Positions 35,235 to 44,388 of a DNA stretch of 64,000 nucleotides are shown here, in pieces. Position 1 is the first letter of the stretch. Each line of letters opens with the position of its first letter. The DNA comes from Microbulbifer sp. MI-G (GTDB taxonomy: Bacteria > Pseudomonadota > Gammaproteobacteria > Pseudomonadales > Cellvibrionaceae), in the NCBI RefSeq assembly GCF_030440425.1, contig NZ_CP098023.1, positions 4,370,602 to 4,434,601 of the forward strand, read 5' to 3'. A model generated the notes under the pieces. The model was not told the origin of the DNA. It saw only the letters and a list, made by a program, of their open reading frames with translations, and did no database searches. The translations under genes and the position numbers were made by a program.

Positions 35235-35297
35235 TCCTAACGCCCGCAGCAAAGGCGAGCAACTTGTTGCAAGTACTGTTGCTTGCGCTTGTTAGCC
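35235..35297 (-). repeat. attC-like site A
   Basis: On the minus strand: GGCTAACAAGCGCAAGCAAC ... AAGTTGCTCGCC ... GCTGCGGGCGTTAGGA. Outer CTAAC/GTTAG and inner GCAAGCAAC/GTTGCTCGC arms pair. The TAA of the upstream gene is in the core. Length 63 bp; a clear attC. Confidence 0.75.
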
Positions 35298-36134
35298 TGA
35301 GATACCTGCTTCACTAAGGCCATCAGTTAGTGAACCAGAAATTACAATCGAATGCCCCAAGAACATGTCACCATCATCATGACAAAACTCGAATTTTCCA
35401 TCAGGATAAACAGTAATAAATAGCAACTCCATCGAATTAATAAAATCTGACGCAGTAAATTCCTTTTGCCCTTCAAGCCAATTCTCATTCATTACTTCAA
35501 GGAGTTCAGAAACTGCATAGTCCGCAATTTTCTTAGACCAATCACCAGATTGGCTATACAGAGCCTCTATAGTTTTTAGACTACTACTGATAGAACCATC
35601 TTCTTCATCTACAGAGACCGAAAGTTCTACTGGCTCTCCCTGCCAATTTATTCTGCCTTCAAAACAATCTAACGACCTATCAAGCACTAAGACACCAAAC
35701 TCCGGGTGGGTAACTTCTACTGGCTCTTTATATTTTTCTAGTGCTGCTTTAAGTTCAATGTCATCCGGGGTATCTAAAATGGATAATAGTTGTGCTCTAG
35801 CATCACCGAACGGACTCTCTTTTGAGAGCTTAACTTTAAATTGCACCAAGGATTCTCGCTCAACGTGATCTTGAATAAGTTTTAACTCGTTGTAAGTAAG
35901 TTCATTCGAAAAAATGAGAGGTGAATTGTTTATTTTTTTTCCAAGCTCTTTCCAGGCTATTAGAGATAGTTTCAATGACCAGTATTCATCTCCCGGAACT
36001 TTGCCTGCTCCTCGCTTATTACCTACTGCACCACGAGCTCCAACAACACCTGTTATTATTGTTTCTGGCAGCTCAGCGAATTCTCTATGAAGTTTTTCCT
36101 TTTTAATAGAGGTATCTTCAAACATATCTTCCAT
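35292..36134 (-). CDS. Hypothetical cassette protein (280 residues)
   Basis: This acidic soluble protein includes a Gly-rich N-terminal stretch (GVVGARGAVGNKRGAGKVPGD) and a domain with EFGVLVLDRSLDCFEGRINW and VELSVSVDEEDGS, a pattern seen in DUF2262-type proteins; I hold that resemblance loosely. The ATG lies 5 bp after the stop of the preceding broken gene, so the two formed one cassette transcript. It ends in attC site A. Confidence 0.6.
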   Translation of the reverse strand: MEDMFEDTSIKKEKLHREFAELPETIITGVVGARGAVGNKRGAGKVPGDEYWSLKLSLIAWKELGKKINNSPLIFSNELTYNELKLIQDHVERESLVQFKVKLSKESPFGDARAQLLSILDTPDDIELKAALEKYKEPVEVTHPEFGVLVLDRSLDCFEGRINWQGEPVELSVSVDEEDGSISSSLKTIEALYSQSGDWSKKIADYAVSELLEVMNENWLEGQKEFTASDFINSMELLFITVYPDGKFEFCHDDGDMFLGHSIVISGSLTDGLSEAGISG

Positions 36135-36139
36135 CTACC

Positions 36140-36475
36140 TCATTCCCCAATAAGGCTAACCTTTATATACCGATCGCCATAACCAGTACTTCCTTGATCA
36201 GTATTTCTGGATTCTTTTTGTGCCAAAATTTCAAAACCCCAATTGTAATCAATTAGATAAAATAATTTCGCACTATCAAACCACCTGAAATCATAATCAC
36301 TGCAACCATTATCCCAAAAATCACCAATAAATGTAACCCTCCGGATTTCTTCAATTTTCAGGAGAAGTTACCACTCTCTCAAAAATACCGCTCGGGTTGA
36401 TCAAATTGTCCTTTCGCACTCGGTTAAAGCATCGGTAGAGTCAAAGCTATTAATTACAGGTTTCTCTCAATGGAT
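36140..36475 (-). pseudogene. Frameshifted gene at the head of the array
   Basis: Minus-strand frames give EKPVINSFDSTDALTECERT, then NPSGIFERVVTSPE, then KIEEIRRVTFIGDFWDNGC, DYDFRWFDSAKLFYLIDYNW and a final GYGDRYIKVSLIGE. The second switch is repaired by adding one A in the run of CCTGAAAATTG. The protein family is unknown. It precedes the 280-residue gene by a few bases. Confidence 0.5.
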
Positions 36476-37020
36476 GCTAATCCCAATCCTGTTCCTCTGT
36501 ATTCTTTTCACTTTATGGATCTTTTGCAGACCTGAAAACTTTCCGTGTCACTAAAGTACGGATTGGACAGAACACAAGGCTCCAGCCTGGTGTCCTTATC
36601 CACTGTAACAAATTTCGCTGTGCGCGATTTATCGGATAAACATATCGCCAACCCCCGCGCTAATAATAAGTTAAGTGGGTGAATGGCCCCTCTCAGATCC
36701 TCTACAAACCCGCGGCTCAGTGCAAAGCCAGTGTCACGTTTTTTGTGTTCCAGTGCTGGAAGCCATAGCCCGCAGCAAGAGAAATAACCTTCACAGTGAA
36801 GCAAGCGGATTCGCTGCGGGCCTGGTGCCAGGCTGCCAGTCAATGCCGGTAAACGCCAGAGGGAGAGCGCTGGCATTACCGGTATATTTCACACATCGGA
36901 ATTTTGGAAAACAAATCACTGAAAGACGGTATGGGGTATGCGTATTGGGCATTCTCAAGCAATACGCAGCGGCGGCTACACAGTATTGTTGACAGGCTCC
37001 CCCACTGGGCGGCCGGTTTC
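36476..37020. other. Noncoding gap at the upstream edge of the cassette array
   Basis: Neither strand has a convincing gene. Frames at 36508-36876 (minus) and 36675-36992 (plus) overlap and look like translated noncoding DNA. I searched by eye for an integron integrase (tyrosine recombinase motifs such as HDLRHSFATHLL) and saw none. Confidence 0.5.
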
Positions 37021-37209
37021 TCAACGGCTTCCATTGTTTAGTTCCTCTTCCTTTTGGATACGCAGATACACTTCTTCACGGTGCACGGGCAGGGATTTGG
37101 GGGCCGCAATACCCACCCTGACCTGATTGCCTGAAATACCCAATACGGTGACGGAAACATTTTTTCCAATTCTGAGGTTCTCGCCTGGCCGGCGTTTTAC
37201 AACCAACAT
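37021..37209 (-). CDS. csrA: Carbon storage regulator CsrA/RsmA
   Basis: This 62-residue RNA-binding protein blocks or stabilises mRNAs at GGA sites. It begins [15 protein letters not shown] and contains [19 protein letters not shown], the conserved RNA-contact strand and VHREE motif. The start follows GGAAGG; a longer frame with 26 extra codons is rejected. The [10 protein letters not shown] opening differs from the usual MLILTRRVGE, so it may be a CsrA paralogue. Confidence 0.93.
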   Translation of the reverse strand: MLVVKRRPGENLRIGKNVSVTVLGISGNQVRVGIAAPKSLPVHREEVYLRIQKEEELNNGSR

Positions 37210-37776
37210 AAGCCTTTCCTTCCGGATCGCAAATCCTGGAGTGATTTTTTGTGATGGGAATAGCTGGAAAATAACGACGGGAGGCAAGGCAGGGTGGGGC
37301 GCGGGAACGGTAGGCGGTAAAGCAAAACAGGCGCGTGCAACGCTTCCAGAGCCTGGGCAACCACCCCAGGCGTCTGGTAATGTCCCACTTTATTGAAGAC
37401 GAGCGGGCTTCTAGCGTATTATCCATAGAGCCATTTTGATATCACGTTATCAATTTGGTTAGCTGGCCCTTTGGTGTTAGTGCACCTTGGGTCAGCGCCT
37501 TTTACTTACGCTTAGGTCACGTACCGTTCTCCTGTGGAAGGGAAGGGGTTTGGGAAAATGCCTGGGTATTTCGATGCTATTGGGCCATTGGCGCAGAGCG
37601 GCTGGCCCAATTACAACCCATCACGCAGATAAATATTTATCGATTTTACGCCGCTCTTGCAGGAAAGAAAACGAAATACCATCCAATAAGATAATTTTGG
37701 TGCCACTATTTCTATTGATATGCGCACGAAAAAACGCAATGGACCCACCCGTTGACTGGGTCCGCTTTATTGCCAT
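37210..37776. other. Gap upstream of csrA
   Basis: The stretch holds the csrA leader and promoter region on the minus strand and otherwise only overlapping short frames without family resemblance. An extended hairpin GCAATGGACCCA/TGGGTCC-GCTTT-ATTGC lies at 37736-37772 and could be a weak minus-strand terminator, with a T6 run six bases beyond the stem. Confidence 0.4.
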
Positions 37777-37992
37777 TCACCAGAGAAGATCCCGGTGTGA
37801 ATTTACATCGACAATCGCCCCAGCCCGACCAAACTCGGCTCGTTCAAGCAGTCGCACCGGGGCAAACAAGACCCCAATCATGCTCAATGCCAGCATGCTG
37901 CCCGCAGACTTTGGCTTTGCGTTTGAACGCACGCTGGCCGATATCACGCAGATTACCTGCAAACCGATTATCGATACGGTGAATACCGACAT
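37777..37992 (-). CDS. Possible small membrane protein
   Basis: A minus-strand frame of 71 codons (MSVFTVSIIGLQVICVISAS ... MLALSMIGVLFAPVRLLERAEFG) could form two membrane helices and ends just before a terminator-like hairpin. There is no recognised family and a long plus-strand frame overlaps, so it is doubtful. Confidence 0.3.
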   Translation of the reverse strand: MSVFTVSIIGLQVICVISASVRSNAKPKSAGSMLALSMIGVLFAPVRLLERAEFGRAGAIVDVNSHRDLLW

Positions 37993-38239
37993 AGCCTGGC
38001 GTGTCTGCCGGGGCTCACTCTGCGAAAATCCGTCAGGGTCTGCGCCCACTGACCTCGTTTATCCTGGCAACGAAGCAATACCGAAACGGGCCAGTGGCTC
38101 ACTCTGGAGTTTTGTAAGGTAGGGCGCCCCTTTGGATTGCAGAGGCGCATGTGTTGCGGCAAGAGGCGGGGGGAATGCGCACACCGTGGGCCTGCCCGCT
38201 GGCATTCACCCCATCACCGGGGCGGGCTGAGGCAGATGA

Positions 38240-39607
38240 TCACTGGCGTTTTTTTTTGGCCGGGTGCTGCCAGCCGGTGATATTGCGCTGTCTGCCCCGC
38301 GCCACGGCCAGCTCGTCCGCGCCCACTGCGTGGGTGATTGTGGAGCCGGCACCCACGGTGGCGCCCCTGCCCACTTTTACCGGTGCCACCAGTGCGGTGT
38401 TGGAGCCGATAAAAGCGCCGTCCTCAATTTCGGTGAGGGATTTGTTCACACCATCGTAGTTGCAGGTGATGGTGCCGGCACCGACATTCACCGCTTCCCC
38501 CACGGCGGCATCGCCCACATAGGAGAGGTGATTGACCTTGCTGCCAGCACCGATGGTTGCTTTCTTGATCTCGACAAAGTTGCCCACCCTGGCGCCTGTG
38601 GCCAGCCGGGTTCCGGGGCGCAGGCGGGCAAAGGGGCCGATGCTGCAGGCTTCGCCAACCTCGGCCTGCTCAATCACGGAATTGGCCTCCACACGGGTGC
38701 CATCCGCCAGGCGGCAGTTCCTCAACAGGCAGTTGGGACCGATCTGTACGCCCTTGCCCAGGGAGACGGTGCCCTCAAAAATACAGTTGATGTCGATGGC
38801 TACATCGGTGTCGCATTCCAGGCTGCCGCGGATATCAATCCGCGCCGGGTCCAACAGGGTGACCCCCGCATCCATGAGTGCCACAGCGCGGGTGTGTTGC
38901 AGGGCGCGCTCCATCTGCGCCTGCTGTGCGCGACTGTTCACCCCCGCCACTTCCAAGGCATCGCTGGCGCGCACCCCGGTGACGGCGATCTCCTCACTCA
39001 CCGCGCGGGCGATCACATCCGTGAGGTAGTATTCACCCTGGGCATTGTCGCAGGACAATTCAGGCAACCAGCGCGCCAGCAGTTCCGCCGGCGCCGCCAG
39101 TATGCCGGTATTCACCTCGCGGATGCCGAGGGTGGCCGCATCGGCATCCTTCTCTTCAACAATCGCCTGTACGCGGCCCGCATCATCGCGCACTATGCGT
39201 CCGTAGCCGGCGGGGTTGGCCATCTCTACCGAGAGCAGCGCCGGGCCTTTATCCGCCGCTGACAACAGCGACTGCAGGGTGCCCGCCTTGACCAGCGGCA
39301 CATCGCCGTAGAGTACCAGCACCGAGGCCCCTTGGCGGAAATGGGGAATTGCCTGTGCCACAGCATGGCCGGTACCCAGTTGCTCCGCCTGCTGCACAAA
39401 CTGCACGCCGCTGTCGGCAAAGCGGGCCTGCACCTGCTCGGCACCGTGCCCCACAACCACGGTGATACGCACTTCTTCAAGCTGTCTGGCCGTTTCAATC
39501 ACGCGTCCCAGCATGGGGATTCCACCGATCGGGTGCAGTACCTTGGGCAACCCGGAACGCATGCGCGAGCCCTTGCCCGCTGCCAAAACCACAACATCAA
39601 TAGTCAT
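38240..39607 (-). CDS. glmU: Bifunctional UDP-N-acetylglucosamine pyrophosphorylase / glucosamine-1-phosphate N-acetyltransferase
   Basis: GlmU makes UDP-GlcNAc, the shared precursor of peptidoglycan and lipopolysaccharide. The N-terminal uridyltransferase domain has LAAGKGSRMRSGLPKVLHP; the C-terminal left-handed beta-helix has hexapeptide repeats (VNVGAGTITCNYDG) and GSNTALVAPVKVG. The start at MTIDVVVLA gives the normal 455 residues. Two degraded copies of its 3' part occur near 27.1 and 29.3 kb. Confidence 0.97.
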   Translation of the reverse strand: MTIDVVVLAAGKGSRMRSGLPKVLHPIGGIPMLGRVIETARQLEEVRITVVVGHGAEQVQARFADSGVQFVQQAEQLGTGHAVAQAIPHFRQGASVLVLYGDVPLVKAGTLQSLLSAADKGPALLSVEMANPAGYGRIVRDDAGRVQAIVEEKDADAATLGIREVNTGILAAPAELLARWLPELSCDNAQGEYYLTDVIARAVSEEIAVTGVRASDALEVAGVNSRAQQAQMERALQHTRAVALMDAGVTLLDPARIDIRGSLECDTDVAIDINCIFEGTVSLGKGVQIGPNCLLRNCRLADGTRVEANSVIEQAEVGEACSIGPFARLRPGTRLATGARVGNFVEIKKATIGAGSKVNHLSYVGDAAVGEAVNVGAGTITCNYDGVNKSLTEIEDGAFIGSNTALVAPVKVGRGATVGAGSTITHAVGADELAVARGRQRNITGWQHPAKKKRQ

Positions 39608-39837
39608 CTTGAATCCAAATCCCGCTAGATCAGTCAACCGGGGCGCATTGTGGCCAGTCTGCCCCGCGAACTCAAGAGCGCCTCACTCCAGCGCAGCAGG
39701 TTGGCGCTCAACGCATTTGGATTGCCACGCGCCCCCTGGACCGGTAGCTTACCCTCTGTAAAATCAACAAGTTGCCTACTCAATACGCACACACAGAGCC
39801 GTCGTGCCAATAACAACATGGCGGGGGGAAAGTTATC

Positions 39838-42800
39838 ATGATCACATTCAAGCACACCAAGCCGCGCTGGCGTTTGTTGGCGCCGGTTGCACTGGCGCTC
39901 ACCCTGCCCGCGGCGGCGGTCGCTGAAGCCGCAAAACAGTCACAAGAGCCGGCTGCAGAGGCACAGGAAGCTCAGCAGGAACCCTCCTGGGATATCAACA
40001 AACCGGCTTACGAATTCAAGCCAATCCAGCTGGATACCCGCGAGACCACCTGGAGCAACCTGGATATCAGCCCGGATGGCGACACCCTCCTGTTCGATAT
40101 GCTGGGCGATATCTACACCGTGCCGGTGAGCGGCGGCGAGGCGGTGGCCCTGACCAATGAGATCGCCTGGAATATGCAGCCGCGCTTCAGCCCGGATGGC
40201 AAAACCATTGTATTTATCAGCGACCGCGATGGTGCCGACAATATCTGGCTGATGGACCGCAATGGTGAAAATCTGCGCCAGCTCACTACGGAAAAAGAGA
40301 ACCTGCTGCACTCGCCCAACTGGAGCCCCGACGGCCAGTATCTGGTGGCGCGCAAGGGCTTTATGTCCGGGCGCAGCATCCCCGCCGGGGAAATCTGGAT
40401 GTACCATTATGGCGGTGGCGAGGGTCGCCAGTTGAAGGCGCGTATCGGCGGCGAGATTGCACAGAAAAATATTGCCGACCCGGCCTTCTCCCCGGATGGC
40501 CGCTACGTGTATTACGCCATCGATACCACCCCCGGTACCGTGTGGGAGTACAATAAAAACTCCACCCGGGAGATTTTTGCCATCAACCGCTACGACCTGC
40601 AGGATGGGGAAGAGGAGACCTTTATCTCCGGCCCCGGTGGCGCCGTAGCGCCGGTTCCCTCCCCGGACGGCAGCAAGCTGGCCTTTATCCGCCGCCAGGA
40701 CAACCAGACTTCCCTGTTCCTGAAAGACCTGGACACCGGCCTGGAAACCCCGGTGTATGCGGGCCTGGAGCGGGACCTGCAGGAAATCTTCGGCCCCCAC
40801 GGCAACTATGTGCAATACGACTGGATGCCCGATGGCGAGTCACTGATTGTGTGGAGCGGCGGTAAGTTCCTGCGTATCTCGGTTCACGGCGACAGCGTTG
40901 CACCAATTGAAACCCACGTAAAAGTCGAAAAGCAGGTGGCCGATGCAGTGCGCTTCCCGGTGGAAGTGGCCCCGGAAACCTTCGATGTGAAAATGATTCG
41001 CTGGGCGCAGAAATCCCCCAACGGCAAGCAGGTGGCTTTCCAGGCCTTGGGCAGGATTTATATCCAGGATATCGACAGCGGTGAGCGCCGCCGCCTCACC
41101 CGCCAGAATGACCACTTCGAGTTTTACCCCAGCTGGTCCCGGGATGGCCGCGAGATCACCTATGTCACCTGGGATGACGAAAAGCTCGGCCATGTGCGCG
41201 TGGTTTCCGCGCGCAATGGCCGCGGCAGGAACATCACCCGCCAGCCGGGCCTGTATGTGGAACCGACTTTCTCCCCCAGCGGTGACACCGTGGCTTACCG
41301 CCGCTTTACCGGCGGTTACCTGCTCAGCCCCGAGTACGCCCTGGAGCCGGGTATCTACCTGGCCGATGCCGGTGGCGACTGGCAACGGCGGGTGGTGAAG
41401 TCCGGTTATGAGCCCCACTTCGGTGCCAGCGATGAGCGTATTTATTTCTCTGAATATGTTGGCGCCAACGGCGGCAAGCGCGTGCTGAAAAGCACCAATC
41501 TGGAAGGCAAGGACGAGCGCGAGCATCTGCACGGCGCCGAGATCACCTCCTTCCGCTTGTCTCCCGACGGGCAATGGGTTGCCTTTACCCAGGACTTCAA
41601 AGCCTTTGTCGCGCCCTTTATGCACACCGGCAAATCCGAGGTGATCGGCCCCGATAGCAAAGCGGTCAAAGTCACCCGGGTCTCCAAGCGCGCCGGTGAA
41701 AACCTGCACTGGTCCGCCGATAGCGGCACACTCGGTTGGTCCCATGGCCCCAAACTGTTCGAGCGCGCATTAAAAGACGCCTTCCTCTTTGTTGCCGGTG
41801 CCCCCGATGCGTTGCCGGAGCCGGTTTCGGAGGGTATCGACCTGGGCTTTGAGCAGCCCTTCGACAACCGCGCGGGTCTGGTCGCCCTGACCGGCGGTAC
41901 CGTGGTCACCATGCGCGATGCGGAGAACACCCGCGAAATTATCGAGAATGGGGTTGTGCTGTTGCGCGGTAACCGCATTGTGGCGGTGGGCCCCGCTGCC
42001 GAGGTGGCCATCCCTGAGCAAGCCAAGCGTATCGATGTCACCGGCAAAACCGTGCTGCCGGGCCTGATCGACGCCCATGCCCACGGCGCCCAGGGTCGCG
42101 AGGAGATTATTCCGCAGCAGAACTGGAACCTTTTCTCCAGCCTGGCATTCGGGGTAACCACCATTCACGACCCCTCCAACGACAGCAGCGAGATCTTCTC
42201 CGCCGCGGAAATGCAGAAGGCCGGCCTGATTACCGGGCCGCGCATCTTCTCCACCGGTACCATTCTCTATGGCGCCAAGGGTCCCGGCTACAAAGCCAAG
42301 ATCCACTCACTGGAAGATGCCCGCTTCCATGTCAACCGTCTCAAGGAGATGGGTGCCATCTCGGTGAAGAGCTACAACCAGCCCCGCCGTGACCAGCGCC
42401 AGCAGGTCCTGCAGGCAGCCCGCGAGGCCGGTATCATGGTGGTGCCGGAGGGCGGCGGTAAGTACCAGCACAATATGAATATGATTGTGGACGGGCACAC
42501 CGGTATCGAGCACTCCCTGCCCATCGCCAATGTCTACGGCGATGTGGAGCAGCTGTGGGGCCAGACCCGGGTGGGTTACACACCGACCTTTGTGGTGGCC
42601 TACGGCGGCCTCTGGGGCGAGGAGTACTGGTATGACCGCACTGAGGTGTGGAAAAACCAGCGCCTGACCCGCTTTACCCCGGACTTTATCGTCAATCCGC
42701 GCTCCATCCGCCGCCCCACGGCGCCGGATGCCCACTACAACCACTTTAACGTGGCCCGCCAGGCCAAGCAGCTGCGCGACGAGGGTGTCACGGTGCACAT

Positions 42801-43191
42801 CGGTGCCCACGGCCAGCGCGAGGGCCTGGGCGCGCACTGGGAATTGTGGATGATGGAACAGGGTGGCTTCACCCCCTGGGAGGCCTTCCGCGCCGGTACC
42901 ATTGACGGTGCCCGCTACCTGGGTATGGACGGGGATATCGGCAGCATCGAGGCGGGCAAACTGGCGGACCTGATCGTGGTGGATGGCAACCCACTGGACA
43001 ACCTACGCCTGTCTGAAAATATCGCCTACACGGTGATCAACGGCCGGGTGTTCGAAGCGGAGACCATGAATGAGCTGGGCAGGGGAGAGCGCCTGGCGTT
43101 CTTCCACGAGCGCCTGCCTATCAGCGCCATGCCGGCACCCACCGCCGAAGCCATCCAGGCGAAGAGGGAGCGGCATCACTGGGTGCACTGA
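39838..43191 (+). CDS. Secreted PD40 beta-propeller / amidohydrolase protein
   Basis: The 1117-residue protein has a signal peptide, then many TolB-like PD40 repeats (FSPDGKTIVFISDRDGADNIW, FSPDGRYVYYAID, LSPDGQWVAFTQD) over about residues 60-650, and a C-terminal amidohydrolase domain with the metal motif LIDAHAHG (His747, His749), later histidines in HIGAHGQ, and a closing GSIEAGKLADLIVVDGNP. Such fusions are common in marine and soil Proteobacteria and are thought to be periplasmic peptidase-like or imidazolonepropionase-like hydrolases; the substrate is unknown. A GGGGGGAAAG site precedes the ATG. Confidence 0.92.
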   Translation: MITFKHTKPRWRLLAPVALALTLPAAAVAEAAKQSQEPAAEAQEAQQEPSWDINKPAYEFKPIQLDTRETTWSNLDISPDGDTLLFDMLGDIYTVPVSGGEAVALTNEIAWNMQPRFSPDGKTIVFISDRDGADNIWLMDRNGENLRQLTTEKENLLHSPNWSPDGQYLVARKGFMSGRSIPAGEIWMYHYGGGEGRQLKARIGGEIAQKNIADPAFSPDGRYVYYAIDTTPGTVWEYNKNSTREIFAINRYDLQDGEEETFISGPGGAVAPVPSPDGSKLAFIRRQDNQTSLFLKDLDTGLETPVYAGLERDLQEIFGPHGNYVQYDWMPDGESLIVWSGGKFLRISVHGDSVAPIETHVKVEKQVADAVRFPVEVAPETFDVKMIRWAQKSPNGKQVAFQALGRIYIQDIDSGERRRLTRQNDHFEFYPSWSRDGREITYVTWDDEKLGHVRVVSARNGRGRNITRQPGLYVEPTFSPSGDTVAYRRFTGGYLLSPEYALEPGIYLADAGGDWQRRVVKSGYEPHFGASDERIYFSEYVGANGGKRVLKSTNLEGKDEREHLHGAEITSFRLSPDGQWVAFTQDFKAFVAPFMHTGKSEVIGPDSKAVKVTRVSKRAGENLHWSADSGTLGWSHGPKLFERALKDAFLFVAGAPDALPEPVSEGIDLGFEQPFDNRAGLVALTGGTVVTMRDAENTREIIENGVVLLRGNRIVAVGPAAEVAIPEQAKRIDVTGKTVLPGLIDAHAHGAQGREEIIPQQNWNLFSSLAFGVTTIHDPSNDSSEIFSAAEMQKAGLITGPRIFSTGTILYGAKGPGYKAKIHSLEDARFHVNRLKEMGAISVKSYNQPRRDQRQQVLQAAREAGIMVVPEGGGKYQHNMNMIVDGHTGIEHSLPIANVYGDVEQLWGQTRVGYTPTFVVAYGGLWGEEYWYDRTEVWKNQRLTRFTPDFIVNPRSIRRPTAPDAHYNHFNVARQAKQLRDEGVTVHIGAHGQREGLGAHWELWMMEQGGFTPWEAFRAGTIDGARYLGMDGDIGSIEAGKLADLIVVDGNPLDNLRLSENIAYTVINGRVFEAETMNELGRGERLAFFHERLPISAMPAPTAEAIQAKRERHHWVH

Positions 43192-43212
43192 TTGCGCAAC
43201 CTCCCAGGGCAC

Positions 43213-43247
43213 AAAAAAGGCCGGCAATGAAAATTGCCGGCCTTTTT
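43213..43247. terminator. Bidirectional intrinsic terminator
   Basis: A 10-bp GC-rich stem GGCCGGCAAT/ATTGCCGGCC flanked by an A6 run on one side and T5 on the other lies between the convergent amidohydrolase and glutathione S-transferase genes. It can stop transcription from both. Confidence 0.93.
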
Positions 43248-43267
43248 ATTGAACCAAGCCAGTACCA

Positions 43268-43900
43268 TCAGGTTTCACTGGCCTTCTCAACCAGGGCATC
43301 ATCCAGTTCTGCGGCCCGTTTCAACGCGGGGCGCTGCTGTAACCGCGCAAAGTAGTCCACAAACGCTTCCCGCTTTTCCAGCGTACCGAACTGCATACCC
43401 CAACCAATATGGGAGCCCACATAAACATCGGCTGCGGTAAAGCGCTCACCAGCGATAAACGGGTTGGCTTTTACCGCCATAGCCAGGGTGCTCAGGGTGT
43501 ATTCATAGTTACCATACCCCAGCATCCTCTCCTTCTCCGCATCTGGCTCTTCTGCAAACACCCGTTTGTTGGTCAGCGCAGATTCCAGCGGCCCCGCAGC
43601 AAAAAAGAGCCAGCGGTAGTAGTTTGCCTTTTCTTTCATTGTCTGTGGCAGAAGTCCCGCTGCGGGGAACACCTCTGCCAGGTAGGCGCAAATAGCCGCC
43701 CCCTCGGTAACCACATTGCCGTTGTGCACGATCACCGGTACCTTGCCCATCGGGTTGATGGCCAGGTACTCCACAGATTTCATCCCGGCACCATAGTCCA
43801 GCACCACAGTCTTATAGGCAACGCCCACCTCTTCCAGCATCCAGCGCACGATGCGCCCGCGGGACTGGGGGTTGGTATAGAAAATCAGATCTTCACGCAT
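43268..43900 (-). CDS. Glutathione S-transferase
   Basis: The 210-residue protein has the N-terminal thioredoxin-like domain with YTNPQSRGRIVRWMLEE (the SRG region holding the catalytic residue), cis-Pro motif NPMGKVPVIV and VVTEGAAICAYLAE for glutathione binding, and an all-helical C-terminal domain with ERFTAADVYVGSHI. It conjugates glutathione to electrophiles in the cytoplasm. Confidence 0.93.
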   Translation of the reverse strand: MREDLIFYTNPQSRGRIVRWMLEEVGVAYKTVVLDYGAGMKSVEYLAINPMGKVPVIVHNGNVVTEGAAICAYLAEVFPAAGLLPQTMKEKANYYRWLFFAAGPLESALTNKRVFAEEPDAEKERMLGYGNYEYTLSTLAMAVKANPFIAGERFTAADVYVGSHIGWGMQFGTLEKREAFVDYFARLQQRPALKRAAELDDALVEKASET

Positions 43901-44388
43901 TGCATTTTCCTAAAGTTCAACAATAAAGGGGAGTTTATACATCGATAAAAAATCGATGCGAGGGATTTCGACGACAAAGAATCAACAAATTTTAGTATGG
44001 AAAAGCGGGTTCATATCCTATTGCCCCGACAGATTCAGCAACAGATAAAAAAGCAGCCCAAGTCACCTTACCCTATCGGGCTGGGATACAAGCGAGCAGC
44101 CTTCCAGTGTTACATTGCCAAGGCAAGGACAAAGCGTTGCCTGTTGAATGCCTTGTATATTACCCGCTTCCGTTGACGTATGATTTAACTTCCTGGTTAT
44201 TAATCAAAGAACTGTATGTCACCGACAGTATCGAATATCACCATTGAGGTGTGGGAAAAGCATCGACGATGGCGCTTGCCCGGGAGGTACAGTAAACCGG
44301 AAGGAACAGTGCGTAGCCAGAAATTGACCTGACAGACAGCTACTGACGAACCGATACGTCGGATCAGGTCTGAATTGCTACCTCTGAT
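43901..44388. other. Gap with a minus-strand terminator-like hairpin
   Basis: No convincing gene. At 44047-44083 the minus strand has CAGCCC...GGGCTG followed by a T6 run, a possible terminator for the Cys-repeat gene upstream. An ATCGAT-rich inverted repeat (CATCGATAAAAAATCGATG) lies in the GST promoter region at about 43940-43958. Confidence 0.4.

Noticed and set aside
36476..37020. Possible integron integrase or attI at the head of the array
   Set aside because: No tyrosine-recombinase motif was seen in any frame; the frames here look noncoding.
44087..44380. Small minus-strand frame downstream of the Cys-repeat gene
   Set aside because: Open only for about 45 codons, no start site and no family.
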